Shown in pieces: positions 6,129-11,663 of a stretch of DNA of 11,663 nt (within the stretch, counting starts at the first letter, position 1; every line of letters begins with the position of its first letter). A program made the position numbers and the translations under genes. Source of the stretch: Polynucleobacter sp. (GTDB lineage: Bacteria > Pseudomonadota > Gammaproteobacteria > Burkholderiales > Burkholderiaceae); assembly GCA_023257325.1 (NCBI GenBank), contig JALRCP010000070.1:1-11663 (forward strand), in the 5' to 3' direction. The notes below the pieces were generated by a model. That model was not told the DNA's origin. It saw only the letters and a program-made list of their open reading frames with translations, and did not search any database.

Positions 6129-7042
6129 GCTGGGAATACGCCTGTGGATAGATAGCGATCACCGCGATCACAAATGATAAAAACAATTGTGGCGTTTTCA
6201 ACGCGTTCAGCAATTCTTAAAGCAACAACCAGCGCTCCAGCAGCTGAGATACCACAAAAGATGCCTTCCTCTTTGGCCAAGCGACGCGCCATGTCTTCTG
6301 CAGCGGCTTGACTCACATACTCAATGCGGTCGACTTTGGCATCCGCATAAATTTTGGGAATGTACTCAGGCGACCATTTACGTATACCTGGAATCTGCGA
6401 ACCATCCTCCGGCTGAGCGCCAATGATTTGAATATGTTCATTTTTGGATTTGAGATACACAGACACCCCAGTGATCGTGCCAGTAGTTCCCATAGCGGAA
6501 ACAAAATGAGTGACTTGGCCTTGCGTGTCATCCCAAATCTCTGGGCCAGTCGACTCGATGTGAGCCAGCGGATTATCTTTATTTCCAAACTGATCAAGAA
6601 TCTTCCCTTTGCCCTCTTTTTGAAGTTGCTCGGCATAATCACGGGCATATTCCATACCACCAGTGGCAGGAGTTAAAACCAATTCAGCGCCATAAGCGGC
6701 CATGCTTTGGCGACGCTCAATACTTTGATTCTCTGGCATCACCAAAATCATCTTGTAACCCAAAATGGCAGCCACCATGGCTAAAGCAATGCCGGTGTTA
6801 CCACTTGTGGCCTCAATCAGGGTATCTCCAGGACGAATATCACCTCGCTCTTGCGCACGCAAAAACATAGACATCGCTGGACGGTCTTTGACTGATCCGG
6901 CGGGATTGTTTCCCTCCAATTTGCCCAAGATGACATTATTTCGCTCTTGATTACCAGACCCTGGAATACGTTGTAAACGCACCAAGGGAGTGTGTCCCAC
7001 TGTTTGGGCAATGGTTGGATAGTTTGGACGTGTACTTGACAT
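6125..7042 (-). CDS. cysM: Cysteine synthase B (O-acetylserine sulfhydrylase B)
   Basis: PLP-dependent enzyme that makes cysteine from O-acetylserine and sulfide; CysM-type enzymes can also use thiosulfate to give S-sulfocysteine. The protein has 305 residues, normal for CysM. The PLP Schiff-base lysine is K52 in NPAGSVKDR. The substrate and carboxylate loop is EATSGNTG (77-84), and the phosphate-binding loop is GTTGT. The AQPEDGSQIPGIRKW stretch is characteristic of CysM rather than CysK. The C-terminus, ICDRGDRYLSTGVF, includes the conserved serine-like end of the active site. ATG at 7040-7042 has no strong ribosome binding site. It is the last gene of the minus-strand block, 75 bases after the HhH gene, and I see no convincing promoter in that gap. 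Confidence 0.96.
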   Translation of the reverse strand: MSSTRPNYPTIAQTVGHTPLVRLQRIPGSGNQERNNVILGKLEGNNPAGSVKDRPAMSMFLRAQERGDIRPGDTLIEATSGNTGIALAMVAAILGYKMILVMPENQSIERRQSMAAYGAELVLTPATGGMEYARDYAEQLQKEGKGKILDQFGNKDNPLAHIESTGPEIWDDTQGQVTHFVSAMGTTGTITGVSVYLKSKNEHIQIIGAQPEDGSQIPGIRKWSPEYIPKIYADAKVDRIEYVSQAAAEDMARRLAKEEGIFCGISAAGALVVALRIAERVENATIVFIICDRGDRYLSTGVFPA

Positions 7043-7117
7043 ATGACGACTATCTTAATGTATTTTGATAGCCGCCATAGATCATTCGCTTATATGCTTA
7101 TGCGAATTCGAATTGAC

Positions 7118-7549
7118 TTAAGAGGCTTCTTTGGATTTTTTCTCTTCTTTGGATTTTCGACTTTGCTTCGGTGTTTTTTCGACTGCAGCTTTTGGCTGCC
7201 CCTCTTTATCTTTGGCAACACTTCTTTTAGAAGAGGGTTCAGATGCTTTAGTCGCCATACCTTTACTATTGATGGTCAAGCCATTTTGCATCAAACGCTC
7301 AACAGTTTTTTCACCGATGCCTTTGACGCGAGAGTGCAAGTCCGTGGGCGATTTGAAGGGCCCATTTTTCTGACGTTCTTGCAAAATGGCCTTGGCTTTA
7401 GAAGGTCCTAAACCCCGAACTGATTCAAGAGCTGTTTGATCGGCTGAATTGACCTCTACTTTGGCATGAACATATCCAGTCAAAATAAAAAGACCCAAAA
7501 AACCAGCCATCACAATCTGAAAGATGGATTGAATGTATTTCAACAACAT
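7118..7549 (-). CDS. Exported helix-hairpin-helix protein (ComEA-like)
   Basis: Predicted exported protein of 143 residues. A signal peptide or membrane anchor occupies residues 1-29, with a plausible cleavage site after VHA. A tandem helix-hairpin-helix domain follows: VNSADQTALESVRGLGPSKAKAI has the first GxG hairpin at 46-48, and RVKGIGEKTVERL has the second at 77-79. This matches the C-terminal DNA-binding module of the competence protein ComEA, so a periplasmic DNA-binding role is inferred. Residues 96-143 form a lysine-rich tail (13 lysines by my count), which could add non-specific DNA affinity. I chose ATG at 7547-7549 because an AAGGAG site (minus strand, 7556-7561) lies six bases upstream. 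The frame stays open further upstream into rfaD, but no site supports an earlier start. An intrinsic terminator stands just ahead of the ribosome binding site. Confidence 0.85.
   Translation of the reverse strand: MLLKYIQSIFQIVMAGFLGLFILTGYVHAKVEVNSADQTALESVRGLGPSKAKAILQERQKNGPFKSPTDLHSRVKGIGEKTVERLMQNGLTINSKGMATKASEPSSKRSVAKDKEGQPKAAVEKTPKQSRKSKEEKKSKEAS
7126..7157. repeat. 14-bp direct repeat in the lysine-rich tail of the HhH gene
   Basis: CTTCTTTGGATTTT occurs at 7126-7139 and again at 7144-7157. The period is 18 bp, exactly six codons, and it repeats KSKE in the protein. It looks like an in-frame slippage duplication that lengthened the tail. Confidence 0.75.
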
Positions 7550-7566
7550 ATAGAGCTCCTTAAAGT

Positions 7567-7600
7567 AAAAAAGCTTCACCGGATGATGAAGCTTTTCTTT
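7567..7600 (-). terminator. Intrinsic terminator between rfaD and the HhH gene
   Basis: On the minus strand a 10-bp perfect stem AAAAGCTTCA/TGAAGCTTTT (bases 7569-7578 and 7587-7596) with an 8-base loop is followed by a T-run (complement of 7567-7572). This is a standard Rho-independent terminator shape with a short GC core. It begins about 45 bases after the rfaD stop and ends only five or six bases before the AAGGAG of the HhH gene. Confidence 0.75.
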
Positions 7601-7640
7601 AACGAACTTAGCAATCAGCTGTTGACTAGATTTGTATGAC

Positions 7641-8660
7641 TTACATGGGTTGTGCAAGAAAATCAGAATTGTCTGACAACCATGTCATATATTTGCCGAC
7701 ACCTTGCTCAACAGTTAAAAAGTCAGCCTCGTAGCCAGCCGCCCTCAAATTTGTTAAATCAGCTTGAGTGAAGGATTGATATTTACCTTTTAGAGCCTCT
7801 GGAAATGCGACATATTCTATTAAGCGCTCATCTACCAACTCAGACAATGTCAGCTCAGAATGACCATGAATTTTTCTCATCGAATTAATCACGGACTTCG
7901 CTACATCATTGAAAGGTTGAGCCCGACCTGAACCAAGATTGAAGATGCCACTCTTTTCTGGATGATCTTGAAAGAATAAATTCACTTTAACGACATCTTC
8001 CACTGAAACAAAATCACGTTTTTGCTCACCTTGAAGATAGCCATCGTATTCCCCAAATAATTTAACAGAATTGTCTGCTAAAAATTGGTGGTAATGATGG
8101 AAAGCCACAGAAGCCATGCGCCCTTTATGCGACTCTCTAGGCCCATACACATTGAAATAACGGAAACCCACTACTTGGGCAGTGGTGACCTCGTCTTGCA
8201 AACGTTGGCGAACCACTTGGTCAAATAAAAATTTAGAGTACCCGTAAACATTCAATGGCTTCTCATGCTGACGATCTTCTTTAAAAACACTTGATCCACC
8301 ATAAGTAGCAGCTGATGAAGCGTATAGAAAAGGAACGTGATGCTCCGTACAAATATCTAACAAGTCAATGGAGTATCGATAATTGTTCGCCATCATGTAT
8401 TGACCATCGGTTTCCATGGTATCTGAGCAAGCACCCTCATGAAATACCGCAGTGACCTTGCCAAAATGGCCTTTGGCAAAAGCTTCTAAGAATTCAGATT
8501 TATCCAAATAATCAGCAATATCTAAATCCGCCAAGTTCCGATATTTATCCGCAGGCTTGAGCTCATCCACAGCAATGATATTTTTAATGCCCCGCGCATT
8601 TAGGCCCTGAACAATATTGGCACCAATAAAACCAGCGGCCCCTGTCACGATGTATGTCAT
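7641..8660 (-). CDS. rfaD: ADP-L-glycero-D-manno-heptose 6-epimerase (RfaD/HldD)
   Basis: Catalyses the last step of ADP-heptose synthesis, epimerising ADP-D-glycero- to ADP-L-glycero-D-manno-heptose for the LPS inner core. It is a short-chain dehydrogenase/reductase of the extended type with a tightly bound NADP. The dinucleotide-binding motif TGAAGFIG is at 6-13. The catalytic YxxxK is Y139-GYS-K143 in NVYGYSKF, and FHEGACSDT and [14 protein letters not shown] are HldD-specific; the lysine of SHKGR corresponds to the second catalytic lysine. At 339 residues it is slightly longer than the E. coli protein. ATG at 8658-8660 overlaps the rfaE1 stop as ATGA, indicating coupled translation of the two consecutive pathway enzymes. 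Its transcript probably ends at the terminator at 7567-7600. Confidence 0.97.
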   Translation of the reverse strand: MTYIVTGAAGFIGANIVQGLNARGIKNIIAVDELKPADKYRNLADLDIADYLDKSEFLEAFAKGHFGKVTAVFHEGACSDTMETDGQYMMANNYRYSIDLLDICTEHHVPFLYASSAATYGGSSVFKEDRQHEKPLNVYGYSKFLFDQVVRQRLQDEVTTAQVVGFRYFNVYGPRESHKGRMASVAFHHYHQFLADNSVKLFGEYDGYLQGEQKRDFVSVEDVVKVNLFFQDHPEKSGIFNLGSGRAQPFNDVAKSVINSMRKIHGHSELTLSELVDERLIEYVAFPEALKGKYQSFTQADLTNLRAAGYEADFLTVEQGVGKYMTWLSDNSDFLAQPM

Positions 8661-9598
8661 TGCAATTCCTCTAATGAAACCGTTGCTGTACCCAATTTAC
8701 CGACGACGATACCCCCCGCTTTATTTGCAAGCAACATCGCTTTGGCTGCTGGCCAACCCGCCGCCATAGCAACTGCCATGGTTGCAATCACTGTATCACC
8801 AGCACCTGAGACATCAAATACCTCTCGCGCTTGTGCTTTAACGTGCTCCACACCATCGGCTGTAAACAAACTCATCCCCTCTTCAGAACGAGTCAGTAAC
8901 AAAGCAGTGAGTTTTAATTGTTCTCTTAAAGCTTGAGCTCGGGCGGTCAAGTCAGCTTCATCTTTCCAGCGACCTACCACTTCACGCAACTCAGAACGAT
9001 TGGGCGTGATGATTGATGCCGCTTGGTATTTACTGTAATCATCGCCCTTAGGGTCCACCAATACAACCTTACCAGCAGCTTTAGCGGCTTCAATCATTTG
9101 GGTGACATGAGTCAATCCACCTTTGCCGTAATCTGAGAAAACCACGGCATCCACATTTGTTAACAAGGATTGAAACTGCTCTAATTTGTTCAGTAGCGCC
9201 TCATGTGTTGGGGCTTTTTCAAAATCCAAACGAATGAGTTGTTGCTGACGTGCCACCACTCGCAATTTCACAGTGGTCGGTAAATTAGGGTCACGCTGTA
9301 AATAACTTTTAACCCCTTGAGCCTCTAGCAATTGTTCAACGCGACGCCCAGGCTCATCATCACCCACCACACCCAAAATAGAAATCTGAGCCCCCACACT
9401 CGCAGCATTGCGCGCCACGTTGGCCGCACCACCCAAGCGTTCATCATCTTTACTGACGAGCACCACTGGAACGGGTGCCTCTGGAGAAATTCTCTCGGTA
9501 TCACCGAACCAATAACGATCCAACATCACATCACCTACCACCAATAAGCGCGCTTTTTGAAAGGCTTGAATATCGGCGGTTGTTAAATGAATGTCCAT
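8657..9598 (-). CDS. rfaE1: D-glycero-beta-D-manno-heptose-7-phosphate kinase (RfaE1, HldE kinase domain)
   Basis: PfkB/ribokinase-family enzyme that phosphorylates heptose-7-phosphate at C1, in the ADP-heptose pathway feeding RfaD. The protein has 313 residues, matching only the N-terminal kinase half of the bifunctional E. coli HldE. The adenylyltransferase half (RfaE2) is not in this window and must be encoded elsewhere. Motifs include [12 protein letters not shown] (22-33), substrate-binding [15 protein letters not shown] (56-70), [24 protein letters not shown], and the ATP/anion-hole motif DVSGAGDT with catalytic base D268. ATG at 9596-9598 has only a weak AAAGAAA site. A 77-base AT-rich spacer separates it from lapB; I see no clear terminator or promoter there. 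It overlaps rfaD by four bases. Confidence 0.97.
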   Translation of the reverse strand: MDIHLTTADIQAFQKARLLVVGDVMLDRYWFGDTERISPEAPVPVVLVSKDDERLGGAANVARNAASVGAQISILGVVGDDEPGRRVEQLLEAQGVKSYLQRDPNLPTTVKLRVVARQQQLIRLDFEKAPTHEALLNKLEQFQSLLTNVDAVVFSDYGKGGLTHVTQMIEAAKAAGKVVLVDPKGDDYSKYQAASIITPNRSELREVVGRWKDEADLTARAQALREQLKLTALLLTRSEEGMSLFTADGVEHVKAQAREVFDVSGAGDTVIATMAVAMAAGWPAAKAMLLANKAGGIVVGKLGTATVSLEELQ

Positions 9599-9675
9599 AA
9601 TGAATTTTCTTTGAAATATGTTCTTTTAGATGATTGAAAGGTTTTCGCGTTTGAATTATCTTGAATATATCAGGA

Positions 9676-10890
9676 TTACATGGCAGGACCCGACGGAGCG
9701 GCACCCTCACCCCGTCGTGGCGAATAAGATTCCCAATGATTGCACCCAGGGCATTGCCAATAAAAACGTCTGGCTCTAAAACCACAATTGCCACAAGTGT
9801 AACGAGCCAGGGTATTGGTTCTTTGCTTTAGCAGATTCAAAGACGCTTTAAATTCTTGAGCCGCTTTCTCATCTTGAGCTACTTCAGCCATAGTCAAACG
9901 AGCTTGTGCGCGCAAAGCCATCGCACTTAAACTTGGGGTGTGGCGCATCACTTCAGTCATCAATGCTTCTGCTTGAGGCACGCCTTGTAGGTTCATGACA
10001 TGCTTAAAGGTGATGTCAAGCAACTCTCCACCAGCTTGAGTTTGTAGGGCATCGATCAATACTTGAAGCCCTTTTTGTGCTTGCCCTAATTGCTGATGAG
10101 CCTCAATCCAACGATTGGCGACTAAATGTAAGTAAGCGGGATGATTTTTGGCAATCAATGACCAAATCTCAATCGCTTGGGTCAATTGCTGCTGCGCTAA
10201 CAAGCAATCACCTTGCAACATAATCGCTCGCGGATGCGCAGGAATGGCTTGCATAGCAGCCACAATGTGTTGATTGGCGCCGGCCAAATCTTTGCGTCGC
10301 AAAGCTTCTTCAGCTAACTCACAATGAAAATGAGCAATCTCTTTTTGACGCCCGATACCTTGCAAGACCTCTAACTCTTGGGATGCCACAATCGCTTTCG
10401 ACCAGTCTTTTTCGACTTGATACATTTCCAGCAAACTCTCTTTGGCTGGTATGCCATATTTACTTTGTGGGCTGACTTGATTGAGGGATGTTTCCGCACG
10501 GTCCAATAATCCCGCTCTCAAAAAGTCTCTACCCAATTCATAGGCAGCATGATCGCGATGGCGTGAAGGCAAGTCCTCCCGATTCGCTAAATGCTGATGA
10601 ACGCGAATGGCCCTCTCCGTTTCGCCACGACGCCTAAATAAACTTCCTAGAGCAAAGTGAAGCTCGCTGGTTTCAGGATCTAATTTGGCGATTTGTACCA
10701 AGGCATCAATGGCTTTATCCGGCTCCTCATTGAGTAGAAGATTAAGGCCTTTGAATGTTGATTTTTGCTGAGCCAAACGTTCAATTTCATCTTCGCGCTT
10801 TTCTAAGCGCATGTCCCAGCGAGCCCCCACCCAACCTAAAGCAAACACAATAGGTAAAGCAAATAACCACCAGGTCTCAATCTGTAACAC
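9676..10890 (-). CDS. lapB: LPS assembly protein LapB (YciM), TPR and rubredoxin-type metal-binding protein
   Basis: LapB is an inner-membrane-anchored cytoplasmic protein. In Enterobacteria it works with FtsH to set proteolysis of LpxC and so limits LPS synthesis. The protein has 404 residues. An N-terminal transmembrane helix spans about 5-23, followed by a charged linker and a run of TPR repeats (about 45-350, e.g. ELHFALGSLFRRRGETERAI and HFHCELAEEALRRKDLAGA). The C-terminal rubredoxin-type knuckle has C366xxC369 and C380xxC383 in YTCGNCGF and QCPGCNHW. The tail ends in an alanine/glycine/proline stretch. It starts with GTG at 10888-10890, only three bases after the lapA stop, so coupled translation is likely; no earlier ATG is available without entering lapA. 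The lapA-lapB pair is conserved. Confidence 0.96.
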   Translation of the reverse strand: MLQIETWWLFALPIVFALGWVGARWDMRLEKREDEIERLAQQKSTFKGLNLLLNEEPDKAIDALVQIAKLDPETSELHFALGSLFRRRGETERAIRVHQHLANREDLPSRHRDHAAYELGRDFLRAGLLDRAETSLNQVSPQSKYGIPAKESLLEMYQVEKDWSKAIVASQELEVLQGIGRQKEIAHFHCELAEEALRRKDLAGANQHIVAAMQAIPAHPRAIMLQGDCLLAQQQLTQAIEIWSLIAKNHPAYLHLVANRWIEAHQQLGQAQKGLQVLIDALQTQAGGELLDITFKHVMNLQGVPQAEALMTEVMRHTPSLSAMALRAQARLTMAEVAQDEKAAQEFKASLNLLKQRTNTLARYTCGNCGFRARRFYWQCPGCNHWESYSPRRGEGAAPSGPAM

Positions 10891-10893
10891 GAT

Positions 10894-11133
10894 TTATGAA
10901 CGATCTTGTTTGAAGCGGCGCAAACGAATGCCGCTGAGTAATGTGAGAAAAATACCTAAAACAAAAGCGATGAATAACACCAAGATGAGGGGTAAATCCC
11001 AACTTAAACCAGGAATTAAATGGAAATGAATTTCTTGGGTATTACCTAAAGCCAATAAAACAAACAGGATGAAAAGGATGATTCGTCCAATGATCCGCAA
11101 AGCTCTGAATGCGGCATTCAGAAACCCGGTCAT
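10894..11133 (-). CDS. lapA: LPS assembly protein LapA (DUF1049 membrane protein)
   Basis: Small inner-membrane protein, 79 residues, that partners LapB in control of LPS synthesis. Two transmembrane helices at about 13-30 and 45-67 are joined by [20 protein letters not shown]. That loop matches the DUF1049 pattern with N-x-Q between the helices and a short polar loop. A basic tail, RLRRFKQDR, is on the cytoplasmic side. ATG at 11131-11133 overlaps the ihfB stop as ATGA. A strong palindrome lies within its first codons. It sits between ihfB and lapB, which are both tightly packed against it. Confidence 0.93.
   Translation of the reverse strand: MTGFLNAAFRALRIIGRIILFILFVLLALGNTQEIHFHLIPGLSWDLPLILVLFIAFVLGIFLTLLSGIRLRRFKQDRS
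11104..11122 (-). other. 19-bp palindrome in the first codons of lapA
   Basis: TCTGAATGC-G-GCATTCAGA is a 9-bp perfect inverted repeat around one base, covering codons 4-10 of lapA. As mRNA it can form an 8-bp hairpin with a three-base loop, starting about nine bases after the start codon. It encodes ordinary residues (FLNAAFR), so it is compatible with chance. Its position is one where structure can affect initiation. Confidence 0.5.
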
Positions 11134-11465
11134 TCTTTAGTGTCGTCTTTCTTGGGTAGGTCGACGCGTTCGCGTAACTCTTTACCAGGCTTGAAGTGCG
11201 GCACATGCTTGGCCGGCACCATGACTGCTTCGCCAGATTTAGGATTGCGTCCCTGACGAGGTGGACGGTGATGCATCACAAAACTACCAAAGCCACGTAA
11301 CTCAATACGCTTACCTTCAGCCAAGGCTTGTGACATGGTGTCGAGCAATGTTTTTACGGCCAACTCAACATCACGCGGCAATAGCTGCGGGAATGCCTGA
11401 GCCAAACGCTCTACCAATTCTGATCGTGTGATTGTCGATGAATCACTGCGTTCTAAATCGTCCAT
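11130..11465 (-). CDS. ihfB: Integration host factor beta subunit
   Basis: IhfB pairs with IhfA to form the sequence-specific DNA-bending protein IHF, active in transcription, replication and recombination. The protein has 111 residues. The HU/IHF fold begins at about residue 13 with [26 protein letters not shown] follows, then the DNA-intercalating beta arm [10 protein letters not shown], and [13 protein letters not shown] closes the fold. The N-terminal extension ([12 protein letters not shown]) and acidic/lysine C-terminal tail are modestly longer than in E. coli (94 residues). ATG at 11463-11465 is preceded by a weak GAG; an internal start would lose the extension, but there is no suitable ATG near the usual position. 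Classic neighbour of rpsA upstream and lapA downstream. Confidence 0.97.
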   Translation of the reverse strand: MDDLERSDSSTITRSELVERLAQAFPQLLPRDVELAVKTLLDTMSQALAEGKRIELRGFGSFVMHHRPPRQGRNPKSGEAVMVPAKHVPHFKPGKELRERVDLPKKDDTKE

Positions 11466-11494
11466 AACTCAACAATATTCTTTTTTATTGGTTT

Positions 11495-11524
11495 TGAAAA
11501 TCCCCACCCTTGCGGATGAGGATT
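11495..11524 (-). terminator. Intrinsic terminator after rpsA, before ihfB
   Basis: On the minus strand, 11-bp arms at 11514-11524 and 11499-11509 pair throughout (nine Watson-Crick and two G-T pairs) and close on a GCAA tetraloop (11510-11513). The right arm runs into TTTT, then CAAAA. The stem starts 22 bases after the rpsA stop and ends about 33 bases before the ihfB start. The short T-run suggests partial rather than complete termination. Confidence 0.75.
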
Positions 11525-11546
11525 CACCTATACATTACACCAAGTA

Positions 11547-11663
11547 TTAATTACCTTGGTTGTCCAACTTAGCTTTTAGCAATGCGCCTAGGTTAGTAGT
11601 GCCTGCACTAGCTTCGTTCTGCAACTTGCTCATGGCTTGTTGCTGATCGGCGCTATCTTTAGC
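11547..11663 (-). CDS. rpsA: 30S ribosomal protein S1, C-terminal end (partial)
   Basis: Only the last 38 residues and the TAA (11547-11549) are present; the 5' part runs off the right edge. The end reads SKLQNEASAGTTNLGALLKAKLD followed by NQGN, the typical C-terminal tail of betaproteobacterial ribosomal protein S1, after the last S1 domain. S1 binds mRNA upstream of the start codon and delivers it to the 30S subunit. The order rpsA-ihfB is conserved across Proteobacteria, which supports the call. Transcription probably stops largely at the terminator 22 bases downstream. Confidence 0.94.
   Translation of the reverse strand, partial: AKDSADQQQAMSKLQNEASAGTTNLGALLKAKLDNQGN

Noticed and set aside
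6142..6150. TGTGGATAG in cysM as a further DnaA box
   Set aside because: It differs from TTATCCACA at one outer base, lies inside conserved coding sequence and is over a kilobase from the cluster.
7043..7117. Promoter for cysM in the gap after the HhH gene, using TATAAG on the minus strand
   Set aside because: The hexamer has no acceptable -35 at 16-19 bases, and the AT-rich gap gives many such matches by chance.
7550..7657. Longer version of the HhH protein starting inside the rfaD end
   Set aside because: The extension would translate through the terminator hairpin and bypass the strong AAGGAG-ATG start that gives a clean signal peptide.
9531..9794. Open frame of 87 residues over the lapB end and rfaE1 start
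   Set aside because: It is out of frame with the lapB rubredoxin motif and rfaE1 start, both well supported, and has no family resemblance.

Overview
The window looks like an ordinary piece of betaproteobacterial core chromosome. Gene content, gene order and modest GC content fit the order Burkholderiales, most likely a small-genome freshwater lineage such as Polynucleobacter. That placement rests on protein recognition and synteny, because no search could be run. There is no CRISPR array, transposase, integrase, phage gene, tRNA or rRNA.

Layout from left to right. Positions 1-211 are compositionally foreign (about 70% GC at the edge) and may encode a fragment of a DnaQ-type exonuclease. The rplS gene normally found after trmD is missing, so this edge is probably a chimeric or rearranged junction. 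On the minus strand rpsP-rimM-trmD (212-1851) form the ribosomal S16 / 16S maturation / tRNA methylation operon. Divergent from it on the plus strand lie a META-domain (HslJ-like) lipoprotein and a small multi-pass membrane protein (1930-2916), closed by a convergent hairpin. On the minus strand etfB-etfA (2950-4635) encode electron transfer flavoprotein, with the etfB stop directly abutting the etfA start. A 208-bp divergent intergenic region carries DnaA-box-like 9-mers. On the plus strand mltB (4844-6115) encodes a lipoprotein lytic transglycosylase. It converges on cysM through a palindrome that contains both stop codons.

The rest is one co-oriented minus-strand block. In transcription order it is rpsA (C-terminal end only), ihfB, lapA, lapB, rfaE1 (hldE kinase domain), rfaD (hldD), an exported helix-hairpin-helix protein and cysM. 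The theme from lapA to rfaD is the outer envelope. LapA/LapB control LPS production by regulating LpxC turnover, and RfaE1 and RfaD make ADP-heptose for the LPS inner core. MltB remodels peptidoglycan.

I found no convincing undescribed system. The observations most worth checking are the left-edge junction, the DnaA-box cluster between etfB and mltB, and a recurring arrangement in which an intrinsic-terminator-like hairpin sits immediately before the ribosome binding site or start of the next co-directional gene (rpsA|ihfB and rfaD|HhH gene).
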